Counted from the first letter of the stretch, positions 1 to 9,720 are shown. The stretch: 64,000 bases of DNA from Streptomyces sp. NBC_00341 (GCF_041435055.1 NZ_CP108002.1:5394001-5458000), one strand, 5' to 3'. The notes: generated by a model not told the origin, from the letters alone. Numbers and translations: made by a program.

Positions 1-832
1 CCTCGACACCGGCCAACCCCGTTGCCAGATCGGCCAGTTCGCTGTCGCGGCGGGCCGCACCTGCGGGGGAGTGGTCGCTGCTGAGGTGAGTCACGGCCAC
101 CGTGACCGGGCAGCCGTCGGCCGTCTCCACCACGGCTGCCGCCACCGCCTTGTGCGGGCCGAGGACGTGCAGCCCCGCCTCGCGTACGGGGAGCCGGCTG
201 AGCAGCAGCAGACCGCAGTCCGCCACGTCCCGGCCCGCCGGTTCCGTGGCGAGCGTGTATCCGTCGCGCACCCAGCCGCTCCCCAGCAGCAGATCCAGCA
301 GCGCGGGCTCCGCCTCCTGGAGCGCGATGACGTCCGCGTCCGCCGCGTGCAGTGCGTCGAGCAGCAGGGGGCGGCGGCGGGCCGTGTCGATCCGGTCGGC
401 GTCGTACCGGTCCCAGAGGGTGTTCCAGGTCAGCACGGTCACGGAACCGGCATCGGCCCGGCTCGCCTGCCCGGCCGGTGCCGGTTCCCAGGTCTCTGTA
501 GAAGGTGTCGGTTCCCAGCTGCCAGTAGAAGGGGAGTACACGTGCGGGGTGCGGGACGTGAAGTAAGGGGACGGGAGCCTGCGCGGCGTGCGTATCCGGC
601 CCGCGTCCGTCGCGTCGATCCGGTCGGTGCCCGTGGACCGGTCCCACACCACCTCGCCGTCGGCCTCGAAGAACAGCACCCGGTGCCAGGGGATGTCCCC
701 GCCCGGGGTGAACCGTTCCAGCGGCACCCGCTTGGGGTCCCGGCCGCGCTGGGCGACGCCCAGGACGAAGCGGGCCGGGTCGAACCGGGGGTCCCAGCGG
801 ACCCGGTGGTAGATGTCCTCGCTCGTGCGCAT
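1..832 (-). CDS. RNA-repair protein: DUF504 (MJ1316) domain plus endonuclease/exonuclease/phosphatase domain, 3' part outside window
   Basis: Partial gene; its C-terminus lies beyond the left edge. Residues 1 to about 75 contain IPWHRVLFFEADGEVVWDR, typical of DUF504, the MJ1316 domain predicted to recognise RNA 2',3'-cyclic or related ends. After a Ser/Pro/Thr linker, an EEP-type hydrolase domain starts near residue 125 with VLTWNTLWD and continues with ALQEAE (metal-binding Glu) and VAVTHLSSDHS. The ATG at 832 overlaps the TGA of the upstream ligase-kinase gene (TGATG), so the two are translationally coupled. The inferred role is processing damaged RNA ends. Relatives are long multidomain proteins, so further catalytic domains may follow outside the window. 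Family call is confident, substrate is not. Confidence 0.8.
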   Translation of the reverse strand, partial: MRTSEDIYHRVRWDPRFDPARFVLGVAQRGRDPKRVPLERFTPGGDIPWHRVLFFEADGEVVWDRSTGTDRIDATDAGRIRTPRRLPSPYFTSRTPHVYSPSTGSWEPTPSTETWEPAPAGQASRADAGSVTVLTWNTLWDRYDADRIDTARRRPLLLDALHAADADVIALQEAEPALLDLLLGSGWVRDGYTLATEPAGRDVADCGLLLLSRLPVREAGLHVLGPHKAVAAAVVETADGCPVTVAVTHLSSDHSPAGAARRDSELADLATGLAGVE

Positions 833-2571
833 CAGGCCCGGTCCTCCACGGTTGTGCTGCTGCCGATGTACCAGGTGCGGTGCGCCTGGCCCGGGTACGG
901 GGGGACGAACCGGCGCAGCTGGGAGGCCAGTACCTCCGGGGGCACCGGGTGGGTGCGGCGGGCGTTGCGCGCGGTCAGTTCGTCCTCGCCGGTCCAGGCC
1001 ACGGTGTGGGTGAGCAGCGCGTCCCGGCGGTCGGCGACCGCGTGCACCGGGTTGCGCTGGTGCGGGTTGAGCGAGGTGGCGTCCCAGACCACGGTGGCGC
1101 CGGGGACCAGGGCCGCGTCCAGCCGCCGCAGCCCCTCGCGCAGGACGTCCGCGTTGGCGCTCTGGTCGGCGCGCGAGCCACGGGCGAGGCGCAGGTCGTC
1201 GAGGGATATATAGGTGTCGGTGCCCGGCAGGGCGCGGCCGAAGGTGCTCTTGCCGCTGCCCGACGGGCCGACCAGGTGGATCAGGCGGGGGAAGTTCCCG
1301 TCCCGCCACCGCCAGGTCGCGGCCACCGCCTCCTCCGCGGTGCTGATCCGGCCCAGCGCGTACGCCTGACGGGCCTGCGCCAGGCAGCGGTCCGCGGCGG
1401 CCGGCTCCAGCTCCGCGAACGCCTCCCGGAGCCCGGCCGGCTCGCCCACCTCCTCGGCGTGCAGTCGCGACCACTCCACCTGCTCGCGGGCCTCCGGGCT
1501 CGCGGCCAGGGCGCCGGCCACCGCGTGCAGCACCGGCAGCCGGGCGGCGCGCGACATCCGCGCCAGTCCGCCGCGCCGCTCCTCGTCCGGGTACGGGCGG
1601 TGCAGCGAGGGGGCCAGCCCCACCAGGTCCGCGACGCGGCGGGCGAGCGGCATGCCGAGCGGGCCGGCCAGCGCGGGGGCCAGCGCCGCGCGCCGGGTGC
1701 GGTGCAGCAGGGCGGCCAGCACCCCGGACAGCCGGTCGTCGCCGGTGAGGCCCATCGTGTCCAGGGCGTCGGCCGCCGCGAGGGCGGCGGGTGCGTCACC
1801 GGCCCCGGCCGAAGCGGCGGCGGACGCGTCTGCCGGTGCGTGGCCCGGTCCGTCGGTGCCCGGTCCGGTGCCGACGGCGACGCCGAGCGCCACCGGGTCG
1901 ACCGGGGCGCCCGAGCGCACGTCCCAGAGCGCGGCGGACGGGCCCAGCGCGTTCTCCACCACCGCCGCGTGCATCCAGTGCGTGTCCGTGACGACGTGGC
2001 CCGGCCGCACCCACTTGGCCACCCGCCGCCCGAACTCGGCGGCCGGAAAGCTCCCGGCGGGGCGGACGACGTAACCCTCCTGGCGTCCGGTGTCCAGGCG
2101 CAGCGCGCGCAGCGTCCGTTCCGCGCGGGCGTCGAACACCCCGCGCCACAGCACCGGCGGGGCCGGGATGCCGAGCCCGTGCAGGAACGCCACGGTCCGG
2201 TCCCACCCCAGGCAGGTGTCCCCGTCCCAGACGGAGAAGCCGTAGAAGTGGCCCGCCAGGTCGTCGTACGGGATGGAGTGCCGGGCGAACACGTTCTCGC
2301 CGCAGATCCGCCATCCCGCCGGGATGCGGGGGCCGACGCGGCCCTGGAGCGCCTTGACCCGGGCCCGGGAGGGGTGGTGCGCCGAGTCGAGCGAGCGGGC
2401 GTGCAGCCCGTCGGCGTAGAGCGTGGTGTTCTCGCCGTCCATCTTCTCGGTGACCACGACCTCGGAGCCGGTGAGTCCGGCGAGGTCCGTGCGGCCGGTG
2501 AGCCGTACGTCGTCCGAGGTGGCCCCCGGTGACCAGGGCAGATGCGGTGTCCTCGGATAGTGCGTGCGCAT
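832..2571 (-). CDS. RNA ligase - polynucleotide kinase fusion
   Basis: A 579-residue protein joining two RNA-repair activities. The N-terminal nucleotidyltransferase shows motif I KMDGEN (predicted AMP-accepting Lys43), motif IV EGYVVR and motif V VAKWVR, as in ATP-dependent RNA ligases. A helical middle region (about 215-420) leads to a C-terminal P-loop kinase with Walker A GPSGSGKST from residue 435 and SLDDLR, as in T4 PNK-like 5'-kinases. The start at 2571 is preferred over the longer open frame because homology begins there and GGGGGCGGG lies just upstream; the upstream stretch is low-complexity. It forms an operon with the DUF504/EEP gene. Expected function: 5'-phosphorylate and seal broken RNA. 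No in vivo substrate can be read from sequence. Confidence 0.85.
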   Translation of the reverse strand: MRTHYPRTPHLPWSPGATSDDVRLTGRTDLAGLTGSEVVVTEKMDGENTTLYADGLHARSLDSAHHPSRARVKALQGRVGPRIPAGWRICGENVFARHSIPYDDLAGHFYGFSVWDGDTCLGWDRTVAFLHGLGIPAPPVLWRGVFDARAERTLRALRLDTGRQEGYVVRPAGSFPAAEFGRRVAKWVRPGHVVTDTHWMHAAVVENALGPSAALWDVRSGAPVDPVALGVAVGTGPGTDGPGHAPADASAAASAGAGDAPAALAAADALDTMGLTGDDRLSGVLAALLHRTRRAALAPALAGPLGMPLARRVADLVGLAPSLHRPYPDEERRGGLARMSRAARLPVLHAVAGALAASPEAREQVEWSRLHAEEVGEPAGLREAFAELEPAAADRCLAQARQAYALGRISTAEEAVAATWRWRDGNFPRLIHLVGPSGSGKSTFGRALPGTDTYISLDDLRLARGSRADQSANADVLREGLRRLDAALVPGATVVWDATSLNPHQRNPVHAVADRRDALLTHTVAWTGEDELTARNARRTHPVPPEVLASQLRRFVPPYPGQAHRTWYIGSSTTVEDRA

Positions 2572-3078
2572 GGATTCCCGCCCCCGGTGACGTGCCTGGC
2601 CCGGCCGGTCACTGTAGGGGTGGGGGACCGCGGCGCTCGACCGAATTACCCCGTCGGGGGAGGGGAACGGGGGTGGTGGAGGCGTGCCCGCGTTTGACCA
2701 TTCATCCCCGGGGGGTAAGATCCCCGGCCGATTGGCCAGGCTCACACCCCGTATGGCACACTGACCAGGTTGCTCGGTTGAGTGTCAATGCTGCGCGCCT
2801 CCCGCCGGGAGGACCGGAAGCGAGTCCCACAGTACTCGTCGGCCCCATGGGCCGGACGTACGGGAATCTTTCGGGAAGCGTATGTGTGCCACCGGCCAGG
2901 CACCCGGTGGGGTTCCTCCCCCGGCATCCGCGGTCTCAGGCCCGCACCCCCTTGGTTGGGATCTTCTTCGGGAGATTTTCGTAGAGGGGATGCGACACGC
3001 CCGACCGCGTGGGTCGGAGGCGGAGTATTCAGAACCCCGGGTTCCAGAGCGTTACGAGAGACAGGACTACTAGTAGCC
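2572..3078. other. Divergent intergenic region and S10-operon leader
   Basis: 507 bases without a credible gene. It separates the RNA-repair operon (minus) from rpsJ (plus). It holds the S10 promoter candidate at 2694-2721 and a transcribed leader of about 350 nt. The leader has short inverted repeats: CCTCCC/GGGAGG near 2799, CCACCGG/CCGGTGG at 2889-2910, and CCGACC/GGTCGG near 3003-3018. Long S10 leaders bind L4 in some bacteria; here that is only a possibility. Short open frames in this stretch have no ribosome site or recognisable homology. Confidence 0.6.
2694..2721 (+). promoter_or_regulatory. Candidate promoter of the S10 operon
   Basis: A -35-like TTGACC at 2694-2699 is separated by 16 bp from a -10-like TAAGAT at 2716-2721, a reasonable match to the principal sigma factor consensus. 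It lies about 360 bp upstream of rpsJ and points toward it. A downstream promoter cannot be excluded. Confidence 0.5.
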
Positions 3079-3387
3079 ATGGCGGGACAGAAGATCCGCA
3101 TCCGGCTCAAGGCCTACGACCACGAGGTCATCGACTCCTCGGCGAAGAAGATCGTCGAGACGGTGACCCGCACTGGTGCGTCGGTCGCAGGCCCGGTGCC
3201 GCTGCCCACTGAGAAGAACGTGTACTGCGTCATCAAGTCGCCGCACAAGTACAAGGACTCGCGCGAGCACTTCGAGATGCGCACGCACAAGCGCCTCATC
3301 GACATTCTCGACCCCACGCCGAAGACGGTTGACTCGCTGATGCGCCTCGACCTGCCGGCGGGCGTCGACATCGAGATCAAGCTCTGA
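3079..3387 (+). CDS. rpsJ: 30S ribosomal protein S10
   Basis: 102 residues, full length for bacterial S10 ([19 protein letters not shown]... through DIEIKL). S10 is a 30S head protein and also the NusE partner of NusB in antitermination. It is the first gene of the S10 operon; the next gene, rplC, follows after 14 bp. The ATG at 3079 gives the conserved N-terminus; the longer open frame upstream is leader. Identification is secure. Confidence 0.98.
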   Translation: MAGQKIRIRLKAYDHEVIDSSAKKIVETVTRTGASVAGPVPLPTEKNVYCVIKSPHKYKDSREHFEMRTHKRLIDILDPTPKTVDSLMRLDLPAGVDIEIKL

Positions 3388-3402
3388 GGGGACGGGCCGA
3401 GA
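3387..3402 (+). other. rpsJ-rplC junction (14-bp spacer)
   Basis: The spacer between the rpsJ stop (3387) and the rplC start (3402) is only 14 bp and carries a purine-rich ribosome site (GAGGGGACGG region), consistent with co-transcription and coupled translation. No promoter or terminator fits here. Confidence 0.3.
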
Positions 3403-4046
3403 TGAGCAAGAACATCAAGGGCGTCCTGGGCGAGAAGCTCGGCATGACCCAGGTCTGGGACGAGAACAACCGGGTTGTCCCGGTGACCGTCGTCAAGGCC
3501 GGTCCGTGCGTCGTGACGCAGGTCCGTACGAACGACAGCGACGGCTACGAGTCGGTCCAGATCGCCTTCGGCGAGATTGACCCGCGCAAGGTGAACAAGC
3601 CCCTCAAGGGTCACTTCGCCAAGGCCGACGTCACCCCGCGCCGCCACCTGGTGGAGCTCCGCACCCCTGACGCCAGCGAGTACACGCTGGGCCAGGAGGT
3701 CACTGCCGAGGTGTTCGAGTCCGGCGTCAAGGTTGACGTCACGGGCAAGAGCAAGGGCAAGGGCTTCGCCGGTGTCATGAAGCGTCACAACTTCAAGGGC
3801 CTCGGCGCCGGCCACGGCGTCCAGCGCAAGCACCGTTCCCCCGGTTCGATCGGTGGCTGTGCCACCCCTGGGCGTGTCTTCAAGGGCATGCGCATGGCCG
3901 GTCGGATGGGTAACGAGCGCGTCACCACCCAGAACCTGACCATCCACGCGGTTGACGCGGAGAAGGGTCTGCTGCTCATCAAGGGCGCGGTCCCCGGTCC
4001 GAACGGCGGCCTCGTCCTGGTCCGTACCGCGGCCAAGGGGGCTTGA
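3402..4046 (+). CDS. rplC: 50S ribosomal protein L3
   Basis: 214 residues, normal length. It shows the conserved [12 protein letters not shown]-terminus and the central loop [16 protein letters not shown]...[11 protein letters not shown] that reaches toward the peptidyl transferase centre. The Gln in the QRKHRS segment is the residue methylated by PrmB in other bacteria. L3 is an early assembly protein of the 50S subunit. It sits between rpsJ and rplD, the standard order. Confidence 0.98.
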   Translation: MSKNIKGVLGEKLGMTQVWDENNRVVPVTVVKAGPCVVTQVRTNDSDGYESVQIAFGEIDPRKVNKPLKGHFAKADVTPRRHLVELRTPDASEYTLGQEVTAEVFESGVKVDVTGKSKGKGFAGVMKRHNFKGLGAGHGVQRKHRSPGSIGGCATPGRVFKGMRMAGRMGNERVTTQNLTIHAVDAEKGLLLIKGAVPGPNGGLVLVRTAAKGA

Positions 4047-4050
4047 GGTA

Positions 4051-4704
4051 ATGAGCACCATTGACATCCTTTCGCCGGCAGGCGACAAGGCCGGTACCGT
4101 CGAGCTCCCCGCGGAGATCTTCGACGCGAAGACCAGCGTTCCGCTGATCCACCAGGTCGTTGTCGCACAGCTGGCAGCTGCCCGTCAGGGCACGCACAAG
4201 ACCAAGCGTCGTGGCGAGGTCCGCGGTGGTGGGCGCAAGCCTTACCGCCAGAAGGGCACCGGCCGCGCGCGCCAGGGTTCGACCCGCGCACCGCAGTTCG
4301 TCGGCGGTGGCGTCGTCCACGGCCCGCAGCCGCGTGACTACTCGCAGCGCACCCCGAAGAAGATGAAGGCCGCCGCCCTGCGCGGTGCCCTCTCCGACCG
4401 GGCGCGCCACTCCCGCATCCACGTCGTCACCGGCGTGGTCGAGGGTGCCGCAGTCTCCACGAAGGCAGCGAAGTCGCTGTTCGGCAAGATCTCGGAGCGC
4501 AAGAACGTGCTCCTGGTCGTCGACCGCAACGACGAGGCCGCGTGGCTCTCCGCACGCAACCTGCCCCAGGTGCACATCCTGGACCCGGGCCAGCTGAACA
4601 CGTACGACGTGATCGTCTCTGACGACGTGGTCTTCACTCAGGCCGCTTTCGAGTCCTTCGTGTCTGGCCCCCAGACCGCTGAGACCGAAGGGAGCGACGC
4701 CTGA
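4051..4704 (+). CDS. rplD: 50S ribosomal protein L4
   Basis: 217 residues starting [15 protein letters not shown]. It has the extended basic loop [22 protein letters not shown] that lines the exit tunnel and is a known site of macrolide-resistance mutations. The ATG at 4051 lies 4 bp after the rplC stop; a longer open frame upstream is out of register with L4 homology. The stop overlaps the rplW start (TGATG). In enterobacteria L4 represses its own operon; that is not shown here. Confidence 0.97.
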   Translation: MSTIDILSPAGDKAGTVELPAEIFDAKTSVPLIHQVVVAQLAAARQGTHKTKRRGEVRGGGRKPYRQKGTGRARQGSTRAPQFVGGGVVHGPQPRDYSQRTPKKMKAAALRGALSDRARHSRIHVVTGVVEGAAVSTKAAKSLFGKISERKNVLLVVDRNDEAAWLSARNLPQVHILDPGQLNTYDVIVSDDVVFTQAAFESFVSGPQTAETEGSDA

Positions 4705-5027
4705 TGAGCGAGGCGACCGTTACCAGCAAGACCTACTCCGACCCGCGCGACGTTCTCGTCAAGCCGGTTGTTTCGGAGAAGAGCTACGCGCTGCTCGACG
4801 AGAACAAGTACACGTTCATCGTCGCGCCCGGCTCCAACAAGACCCAGATCAAGCAGGCCGTCGAAGCGGTCTTCTCGGTCAAGGTCACCGGGGTCAACAC
4901 GATCAACCGTCAGGGTAAGCGCAAGCGCACCAAGACCGGTTTCGGCAAGCGCGCAGACACCAAGCGCGCCATCGTGACCCTCGCTGAGGGCGACCGAATC
5001 GACATCTTCGGCGGCCCGACCTCCTAA
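4704..5027 (+). CDS. rplW: 50S ribosomal protein L23
   Basis: 107 residues with [26 protein letters not shown] and [22 protein letters not shown], both L23 signatures. L23 lies at the tunnel exit and docks trigger factor and SRP. The start overlaps the rplD stop by one base, so translation is probably coupled. Length is typical of actinobacterial L23. Confidence 0.97.
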   Translation: MSEATVTSKTYSDPRDVLVKPVVSEKSYALLDENKYTFIVAPGSNKTQIKQAVEAVFSVKVTGVNTINRQGKRKRTKTGFGKRADTKRAIVTLAEGDRIDIFGGPTS

Positions 5028-5066
5028 CGGAGGTCGAGTCGTCCGGAATCGGACGAGGACTGAGAA

Positions 5067-5903
5067 ATGGGTATCCGCAAGTACAAGCCGACGACCCCGG
5101 GCCGTCGTGGCTCCAGCGTCGCCGACTTTGTCGAGATCACGCGGTCCACGCCGGAGAAGTCGCTGGTCCGCCCCCTGCACAGCAAGGGCGGCCGTAACAA
5201 CACCGGTCGTGTGACCGTTCGCCACCAGGGTGGTGGCCACAAGCGCGCCTACCGCGTGATCGACTTCCGTCGTCACGACAAGGACGGCGTGCCGGCCAAG
5301 GTCGCGCACATCGAGTACGACCCGAACCGCACCGCGCGCATCGCGCTCCTGCACTACGCCGACGGCGAGAAGCGCTACATCATCGCGCCGCGCGGCCTGG
5401 GACAGGGCGACCGTGTCGAGAACGGCCCGGCCGCCGACATCAAGCCCGGTAACAACCTGGCGCTGCGCAACATCCCGGTCGGTACGACCATCCACGCCAT
5501 CGAGCTGCGGCCCGGCGGCGGCGCGAAGTTCGCCCGTTCCGCGGGTGCCTCCGTGCAGCTGCTGGCGAAGGAGGGCACCATGGCCCACCTTCGTATGCCG
5601 TCGGGTGAGATCCGCCTGGTCGACGCCCGCTGCCGCGCCACGATCGGTGAGGTCGGCAACGCCGAGCAGTCGAACATCAACTGGGGCAAGGCCGGTCGCA
5701 TGCGCTGGAAGGGCGTTCGCCCGTCCGTCCGCGGTGTTGCGATGAACCCGGTCGACCACCCGCACGGTGGTGGTGAAGGCAAGACCTCCGGTGGACGTCA
5801 CCCGGTCTCGCCGTGGGGTCAGAAGGAGGGTCGTACTCGCTCGCCGAAGAAGGCATCGAGCAAGTACATCGTCCGCCGCCGCAAGACGAACAAGAAGCGC
5901 TAG
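5067..5903 (+). CDS. rplB: 50S ribosomal protein L2
   Basis: 278 residues, full length. Conserved [15 protein letters not shown] start, [19 protein letters not shown] near residue 220 with the functionally important His, and basic [18 protein letters not shown] tail. L2 supports the peptidyl transferase centre and subunit association. A 39-bp gap with GGACGAGGA follows rplW. Confidence 0.98.
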   Translation: MGIRKYKPTTPGRRGSSVADFVEITRSTPEKSLVRPLHSKGGRNNTGRVTVRHQGGGHKRAYRVIDFRRHDKDGVPAKVAHIEYDPNRTARIALLHYADGEKRYIIAPRGLGQGDRVENGPAADIKPGNNLALRNIPVGTTIHAIELRPGGGAKFARSAGASVQLLAKEGTMAHLRMPSGEIRLVDARCRATIGEVGNAEQSNINWGKAGRMRWKGVRPSVRGVAMNPVDHPHGGGEGKTSGGRHPVSPWGQKEGRTRSPKKASSKYIVRRRKTNKKR

Positions 5904-5915
5904 GAGCGGGTTTAG

Positions 5916-6197
5916 ATGCCGCGCAGTCTCAAGAAGGGGCCCTTCGTCGACGGCCACCTCGTCAAGAAGGTGGACGTACAGAACGAAGCCGGCACCAAGA
6001 ACGTCATCAAGACCTGGTCCCGTCGCTCGATGATCATCCCGGCCATGCTGGGTCACACCATCGCGGTGCACAACGGCAAGATCCACGTCCCGGTGTTCGT
6101 CACCGAGTCGATGGTCGGCCACAAGCTCGGCGAGTTCTCGCCGACTCGCACCTTCCGCGGCCACGTCAAGGACGACCGGAAGTCGAAGCGCCGCTAG
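5916..6197 (+). CDS. rpsS: 30S ribosomal protein S19
   Basis: 93 residues, [19 protein letters not shown] start and [16 protein letters not shown] motif, standard for S19, which sits in the 30S head with S13. It lies 12 bp after rplB in the usual S10 operon order. Confidence 0.98.
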   Translation: MPRSLKKGPFVDGHLVKKVDVQNEAGTKNVIKTWSRRSMIIPAMLGHTIAVHNGKIHVPVFVTESMVGHKLGEFSPTRTFRGHVKDDRKSKRR

Positions 6198-6239
6198 CGC
6201 GGGGTGGAAACGACTATGACTCACACCGAAGGGACAACC

Positions 6240-6587
6240 ATGGAAGCCAGGGCCCAGGCGCGGTACATCCGCGTCACGCCCATGAAGGCCCGCCGAGTGG
6301 TGGACCTCATCCGTGGCATGGATGCCACGGAGGCTCAGGCGGTCCTGCGTTTCGCCCCGCAGGCCGCGAGCGTGCCGGTTGGCAAGGTGCTTGACAGCGC
6401 CATCGCCAACGCTGCACACAACTACGACCACCCCGACGCTTCTTCGCTGGTCATCAGCGAGGCGTTTGTGGACGAGGGTCCGACCCTGAAGCGGTTCCGT
6501 CCGCGTGCTCAGGGCCGTGCCTACCGGATCCGTAAGCGGACCAGCCACATCACCGTGGTCGTCAGCAGCAAGGAAGGAACCCGGTAA
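6240..6587 (+). CDS. rplV: 50S ribosomal protein L22
   Basis: 115 residues from [19 protein letters not shown]. Two earlier in-frame ATGs (6204 and 6216) exist, but the 6240 start matches the family N-terminus and has GAAGGGACA upstream. The beta-hairpin segment [20 protein letters not shown], which lines the exit tunnel, is complete. It overlaps rpsC by one base. Confidence 0.95.
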   Translation: MEARAQARYIRVTPMKARRVVDLIRGMDATEAQAVLRFAPQAASVPVGKVLDSAIANAAHNYDHPDASSLVISEAFVDEGPTLKRFRPRAQGRAYRIRKRTSHITVVVSSKEGTR

Positions 6588-7426
6588 TGGGCCAGAAGGT
6601 TAACCCGCATGGGTTCCGGCTCGGCATTACCACGGACTTCAAGTCCCGTTGGTACGCCGACAAGCTGTACAAGGACTACGTCAAGGAAGACGTCGCCATT
6701 CGTCGCATGATGACGAAGGGCATGGAGCGGGCCGGCATCTCGAAGGTCGAGATCGAGCGCACCCGCGACCGCGTCCGCGTTGACATCCACACCGCCCGCC
6801 CGGGCATCGTCATCGGCCGCCGCGGCGCCGAGGCCGACCGCATCCGTGGCGAGCTGGAGAAGCTGACCGGCAAGCAGGTCCAGCTGAACATCCTCGAGGT
6901 CAAGAACCCCGAGGTGGACGCTCAGCTGGTGGCCCAGGCCGTCGCCGAGCAGCTCTCCTCCCGCGTCTCCTTCCGTCGTGCCATGCGCAAGAGCATGCAG
7001 AGCACGATGAAGGCCGGCGCCAAGGGCATCAAGATCCAGTGCGGCGGTCGTCTCGGCGGCGCCGAGATGTCCCGCTCGGAGTTCTACCGCGAGGGCCGCG
7101 TGCCCCTGCACACCCTCCGTGCGAACGTCGACTACGGCTTCTTCGAGGCCAAGACGACCTTCGGCCGCATCGGCGTGAAGGTCTGGATCTACAAGGGCGA
7201 CGTCAAGAACATCGCCGAGGTCCGCGCCGAGAACGCTGCTGCCCGTGCGGGCAACCGCCCGGCCCGTGGCGGCGCTGACCGTCCGGCCGGCCGCGGTGGC
7301 CGCGGTGGCGGCGAGCGTGGCGGTCGCGGCCGCAAGCCGCAGCAGTCGGCTCCGGCCGCCGAGGCCCCCAAGGCCGAGGCGCCCGCCGCTGCTCCGGCGG
7401 CTGAGAGCACCGGAACGGAGGCCTGA
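6587..7426 (+). CDS. rpsC: 30S ribosomal protein S3
   Basis: 279 residues. KH-type core with [17 protein letters not shown] and the C-terminal domain ending near [15 protein letters not shown]. It is followed by a roughly 60-residue low-complexity tail rich in Arg/Gly then Ala/Pro/Glu, as usual in actinobacterial S3. S3 forms part of the mRNA entry channel. Start overlaps rplV by one base. Confidence 0.97.
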   Translation: MGQKVNPHGFRLGITTDFKSRWYADKLYKDYVKEDVAIRRMMTKGMERAGISKVEIERTRDRVRVDIHTARPGIVIGRRGAEADRIRGELEKLTGKQVQLNILEVKNPEVDAQLVAQAVAEQLSSRVSFRRAMRKSMQSTMKAGAKGIKIQCGGRLGGAEMSRSEFYREGRVPLHTLRANVDYGFFEAKTTFGRIGVKVWIYKGDVKNIAEVRAENAAARAGNRPARGGADRPAGRGGRGGGERGGRGRKPQQSAPAAEAPKAEAPAAAPAAESTGTEA

Positions 7427-7431
7427 CCGAA

Positions 7432-7851
7432 ATGCTGATCCCCCGTAGGGTCAAGCACCGCAAGCAGCACCACCCGAAGCGCAGCGGTATGTCCAAGGGT
7501 GGCACGCAGGTTGCGTTCGGCGAGTACGGCATCCAGGCGCTGACCCCGGCGTACGTGACGAACCGTCAGATCGAGTCCGCTCGTATCGCGATGACCCGTC
7601 ACATCAAGCGTGGCGGCAAGGTCTGGATCAACATCTACCCGGACCGCCCCCTGACGAAGAAGCCTGCCGAGACCCGCATGGGTTCCGGTAAGGGTTCTCC
7701 CGAGTGGTGGATCGCGAACGTCAAGCCGGGCCGGGTGATGTTCGAGCTGTCCTACCCGAACGAGAAGATTGCTCGTGAGGCGCTCACCCGCGCTGCTCAC
7801 AAGCTTCCGATGAAGTGCCGGATTGTTCGGCGCGAGGCAGGTGAGTCGTGA
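7432..7851 (+). CDS. rplP: 50S ribosomal protein L16
   Basis: 139 residues, [19 protein letters not shown] start and [23 protein letters not shown] motif. L16 organises the A-site region of the 50S subunit. It follows rpsC by 5 bp, and its TGA overlaps the rpmC ATG. Confidence 0.98.
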   Translation: MLIPRRVKHRKQHHPKRSGMSKGGTQVAFGEYGIQALTPAYVTNRQIESARIAMTRHIKRGGKVWINIYPDRPLTKKPAETRMGSGKGSPEWWIANVKPGRVMFELSYPNEKIAREALTRAAHKLPMKCRIVRREAGES

Positions 7852-8075
7852 TGTCGGCCGGTACCAAGACGTCCGAGCTGCGCGAGCTGGGCAACGAGGA
7901 GCTCCTCAACAAGCTCCGCGAGGCCAAGGAAGAGCTGTTCAACCTCCGCTTCCAGGCGGCGACCGGACAGCTCGAAAACCACGGCCGGCTCAAGTCCGTC
8001 CGTAAGGACATCGCCCGGATCTACACCCTGATGCGTGAGCGCGAGCTCGGCATCGAGACGGTGGAGAGCGTCTGA
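7851..8075 (+). CDS. rpmC: 50S ribosomal protein L29
   Basis: 74 residues from [13 protein letters not shown] to TVESV. The ATG at 7851 overlaps the rplP stop; a GTG one codon earlier (7848) is possible but less likely. L29 is a helical hairpin protein near the tunnel exit next to L23. The stop overlaps the rpsQ start. Confidence 0.95.
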   Translation: MSAGTKTSELRELGNEELLNKLREAKEELFNLRFQAATGQLENHGRLKSVRKDIARIYTLMRERELGIETVESV

Positions 8076-8359
8076 TGAGCGAGAAGACTGTGACTGAGAC
8101 GAACACTGACCGCGGTTTCCGTAAGACCCGTGAGGGTCTCGTCGTCAGCGACAAGATGGACAAGACCGTCGTCGTCGCTGTCGAGGACCGCGTCAAGCAC
8201 GCGCTGTACGGCAAGGTCATCCGCCGTACGAACAAGCTCAAGGCTCACGACGAGCAGAACGCCGCCGGCGTCGGCGACCGTGTCATCCTCATGGAGACCC
8301 GGCCGCTGTCCGCCACGAAGCGGTGGCGCGTCGTCGAGATCCTCGAGAAGGCCAAGTAA
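8075..8359 (+). CDS. rpsQ: 30S ribosomal protein S17
   Basis: 94 residues with [27 protein letters not shown] and [20 protein letters not shown]17 signatures. It is the last gene of the S10 cluster proper. The next 107 bp contain two strong hairpins before rplN starts the spc genes. Confidence 0.97.
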   Translation: MSEKTVTETNTDRGFRKTREGLVVSDKMDKTVVVAVEDRVKHALYGKVIRRTNKLKAHDEQNAAGVGDRVILMETRPLSATKRWRVVEILEKAK

Positions 8360-8361
8360 TT

Positions 8362-8383
8362 CCTGAGAGGCATTCCTCTCAGG
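8362..8383 (+). terminator. Hairpin after rpsQ (perfect 9-bp stem)
   Basis: CCTGAGAGG at 8362-8370 pairs perfectly with CCTCTCAGG at 8375-8383 across a four-base loop. No T-run follows. It begins two bases after the rpsQ stop, so it may be a processing or termination signal or protect the mRNA 3' end. Confidence 0.5.
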
Positions 8384-8397
8384 CAGGTTCCGCCAGG

Positions 8398-8440
8398 CTC
8401 GGTGGGGGTTCGCTCCGGTAACGGAGCGGCCCCCGCCGGG
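8398..8440 (+). promoter_or_regulatory. Long hairpin in the rpsQ-rplN spacer
   Basis: An 11-bp outer stem (8398-8408 with 8430-8440, two G-T pairs) encloses a 7-bp inner stem CGCTCCG (8411-8417) with CGGAGCG (8422-8428) and a GTAA loop. It ends about 16 bases before the rplN ribosome site. It could be an attenuator or a ribosomal-protein binding site separating S10 and spc expression; function is inferred. Confidence 0.5.
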
Positions 8441-8466
8441 AACCGGCAGACGATCAGGAGATAGAC

Positions 8467-8835
8467 GTGATCCAGCAGGAGTCGCGACTGCGCGTCGCCG
8501 ACAACACGGGTGCGAAGGAAATTCTCACCATCCGTGTTCTCGGTGGCTCGGGTCGCCGCTACGCGGGCATCGGTGACGTCATCGTCGCCACCGTCAAGGA
8601 CGCGATCCCCGGTGGCAACGTGAAGAAGGGTGACGTCGTCAAGGCCGTCATCGTTCGCACCGTCAAGGAGCGTCGTCGTCAGGATGGCTCGTACATCCGC
8701 TTCGACGAGAACGCCGCCGTCATTCTGAAGAACGACGGCGACCCCCGCGGCACCCGTATCTTCGGCCCGGTGGGCCGTGAGCTGCGCGAGAAGAAGTTCA
8801 TGAAGATCATCTCGCTCGCGCCGGAGGTGCTGTAA
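8467..8835 (+). CDS. rplN: 50S ribosomal protein L14
   Basis: 122 residues beginning with [22 protein letters not shown], with the [26 protein letters not shown] tail of L14. L14 forms intersubunit bridges. AGGAG lies 7 bp upstream of the GTG. It is the first spc-operon gene here. Confidence 0.98.
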   Translation: MIQQESRLRVADNTGAKEILTIRVLGGSGRRYAGIGDVIVATVKDAIPGGNVKKGDVVKAVIVRTVKERRRQDGSYIRFDENAAVILKNDGDPRGTRIFGPVGRELREKKFMKIISLAPEVL

Positions 8836-8837
8836 GC

Positions 8838-9161
8838 ATGAAGATCAAGAAGGGCGACCTGGTTCAGGTCATCACCGGTAAGGACAAGGGCAAGCAGGGC
8901 AAGGTCATCGTTGCCTACCCTGCTCAGGACCGCGTCCTCGTCGAGGGTGTCAACCGGGTCAAGAAGCACACGAAGGCCGGTCAGACCGCTCGCGGTTCGC
9001 AGACCGGTGGCATTGTGACGACCGAGGCCCCCGTCCACGTCAGCAACGTGCAGCTGGTTGTTGAGAAGGACGGCAACAAGGTCGTTACTCGCGTCGGCTA
9101 CCGCTTTGACGACGAGGGCAACAAGATCCGCGTTGCCAAGCGCACCGGTGAGGACATCTGA
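8838..9161 (+). CDS. rplX: 50S ribosomal protein L24
   Basis: 107 residues with the KOW motif [20 protein letters not shown] at the N-terminus and [12 protein letters not shown]24 starts 50S assembly by binding domain I of 23S rRNA. Spacing to rplN is 2 bp and it overlaps rplE by one base. Confidence 0.98.
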   Translation: MKIKKGDLVQVITGKDKGKQGKVIVAYPAQDRVLVEGVNRVKKHTKAGQTARGSQTGGIVTTEAPVHVSNVQLVVEKDGNKVVTRVGYRFDDEGNKIRVAKRTGEDI

Positions 9162-9718
9162 TGACTACCACCACAGCGCCGCGTCTCAAGACGCGCTACC
9201 GCGAGGAAATCGCCGGCAAGCTGCGTGAGGAGTTCTCCTACGAGAACGTCATGCAGATCCCCGGTCTGGTCAAGATCGTGGTCAACATGGGTGTGGGCGA
9301 CGCCGCCCGCGACTCCAAGCTGATCGATGGCGCCGTGCGCGACCTCACCACGATCACCGGCCAGAAGCCCGCCGTCACCAAGGCCCGCAAGTCGATCGCG
9401 CAGTTCAAGCTGCGCGAGGGGCAGCCGATCGGCTGCCACGTCACCCTCCGCGGTGACCGCATGTGGGAGTTCCTGGACCGTACGCTGTCGCTCGCGCTTC
9501 CGCGTATCCGTGACTTCCGTGGCCTGTCGCCGAAGCAGTTCGACGGCCGTGGCAACTACACCTTCGGTCTCACGGAGCAGGTCATGTTCCACGAGATCGA
9601 CCAGGACAAGATCGACCGGGTCCGGGGCATGGACATCACCGTGGTCACCACGGCGACCAATGACGACGAGGGTCGTGCCCTCCTTCGTCACCTCGGCTTC
9701 CCGTTCAAGGAGAACTGA
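9161..9718 (+). CDS. rplE: 50S ribosomal protein L5
   Basis: 185 residues, with [35 protein letters not shown] and [19 protein letters not shown], all L5 signatures. L5 binds 5S rRNA in the central protuberance. It is translationally coupled to rplX. Confidence 0.98.
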   Translation: MTTTTAPRLKTRYREEIAGKLREEFSYENVMQIPGLVKIVVNMGVGDAARDSKLIDGAVRDLTTITGQKPAVTKARKSIAQFKLREGQPIGCHVTLRGDRMWEFLDRTLSLALPRIRDFRGLSPKQFDGRGNYTFGLTEQVMFHEIDQDKIDRVRGMDITVVTTATNDDEGRALLRHLGFPFKEN

Positions 9719-9720
9719 CC

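Noticed and set aside
4638-6548. Long minus-strand open frame of 636 codons across rplW-rplV
   Set aside because: It is antisense to conserved ribosomal genes and arises from GC bias at third positions; its translation has no recognisable domain.
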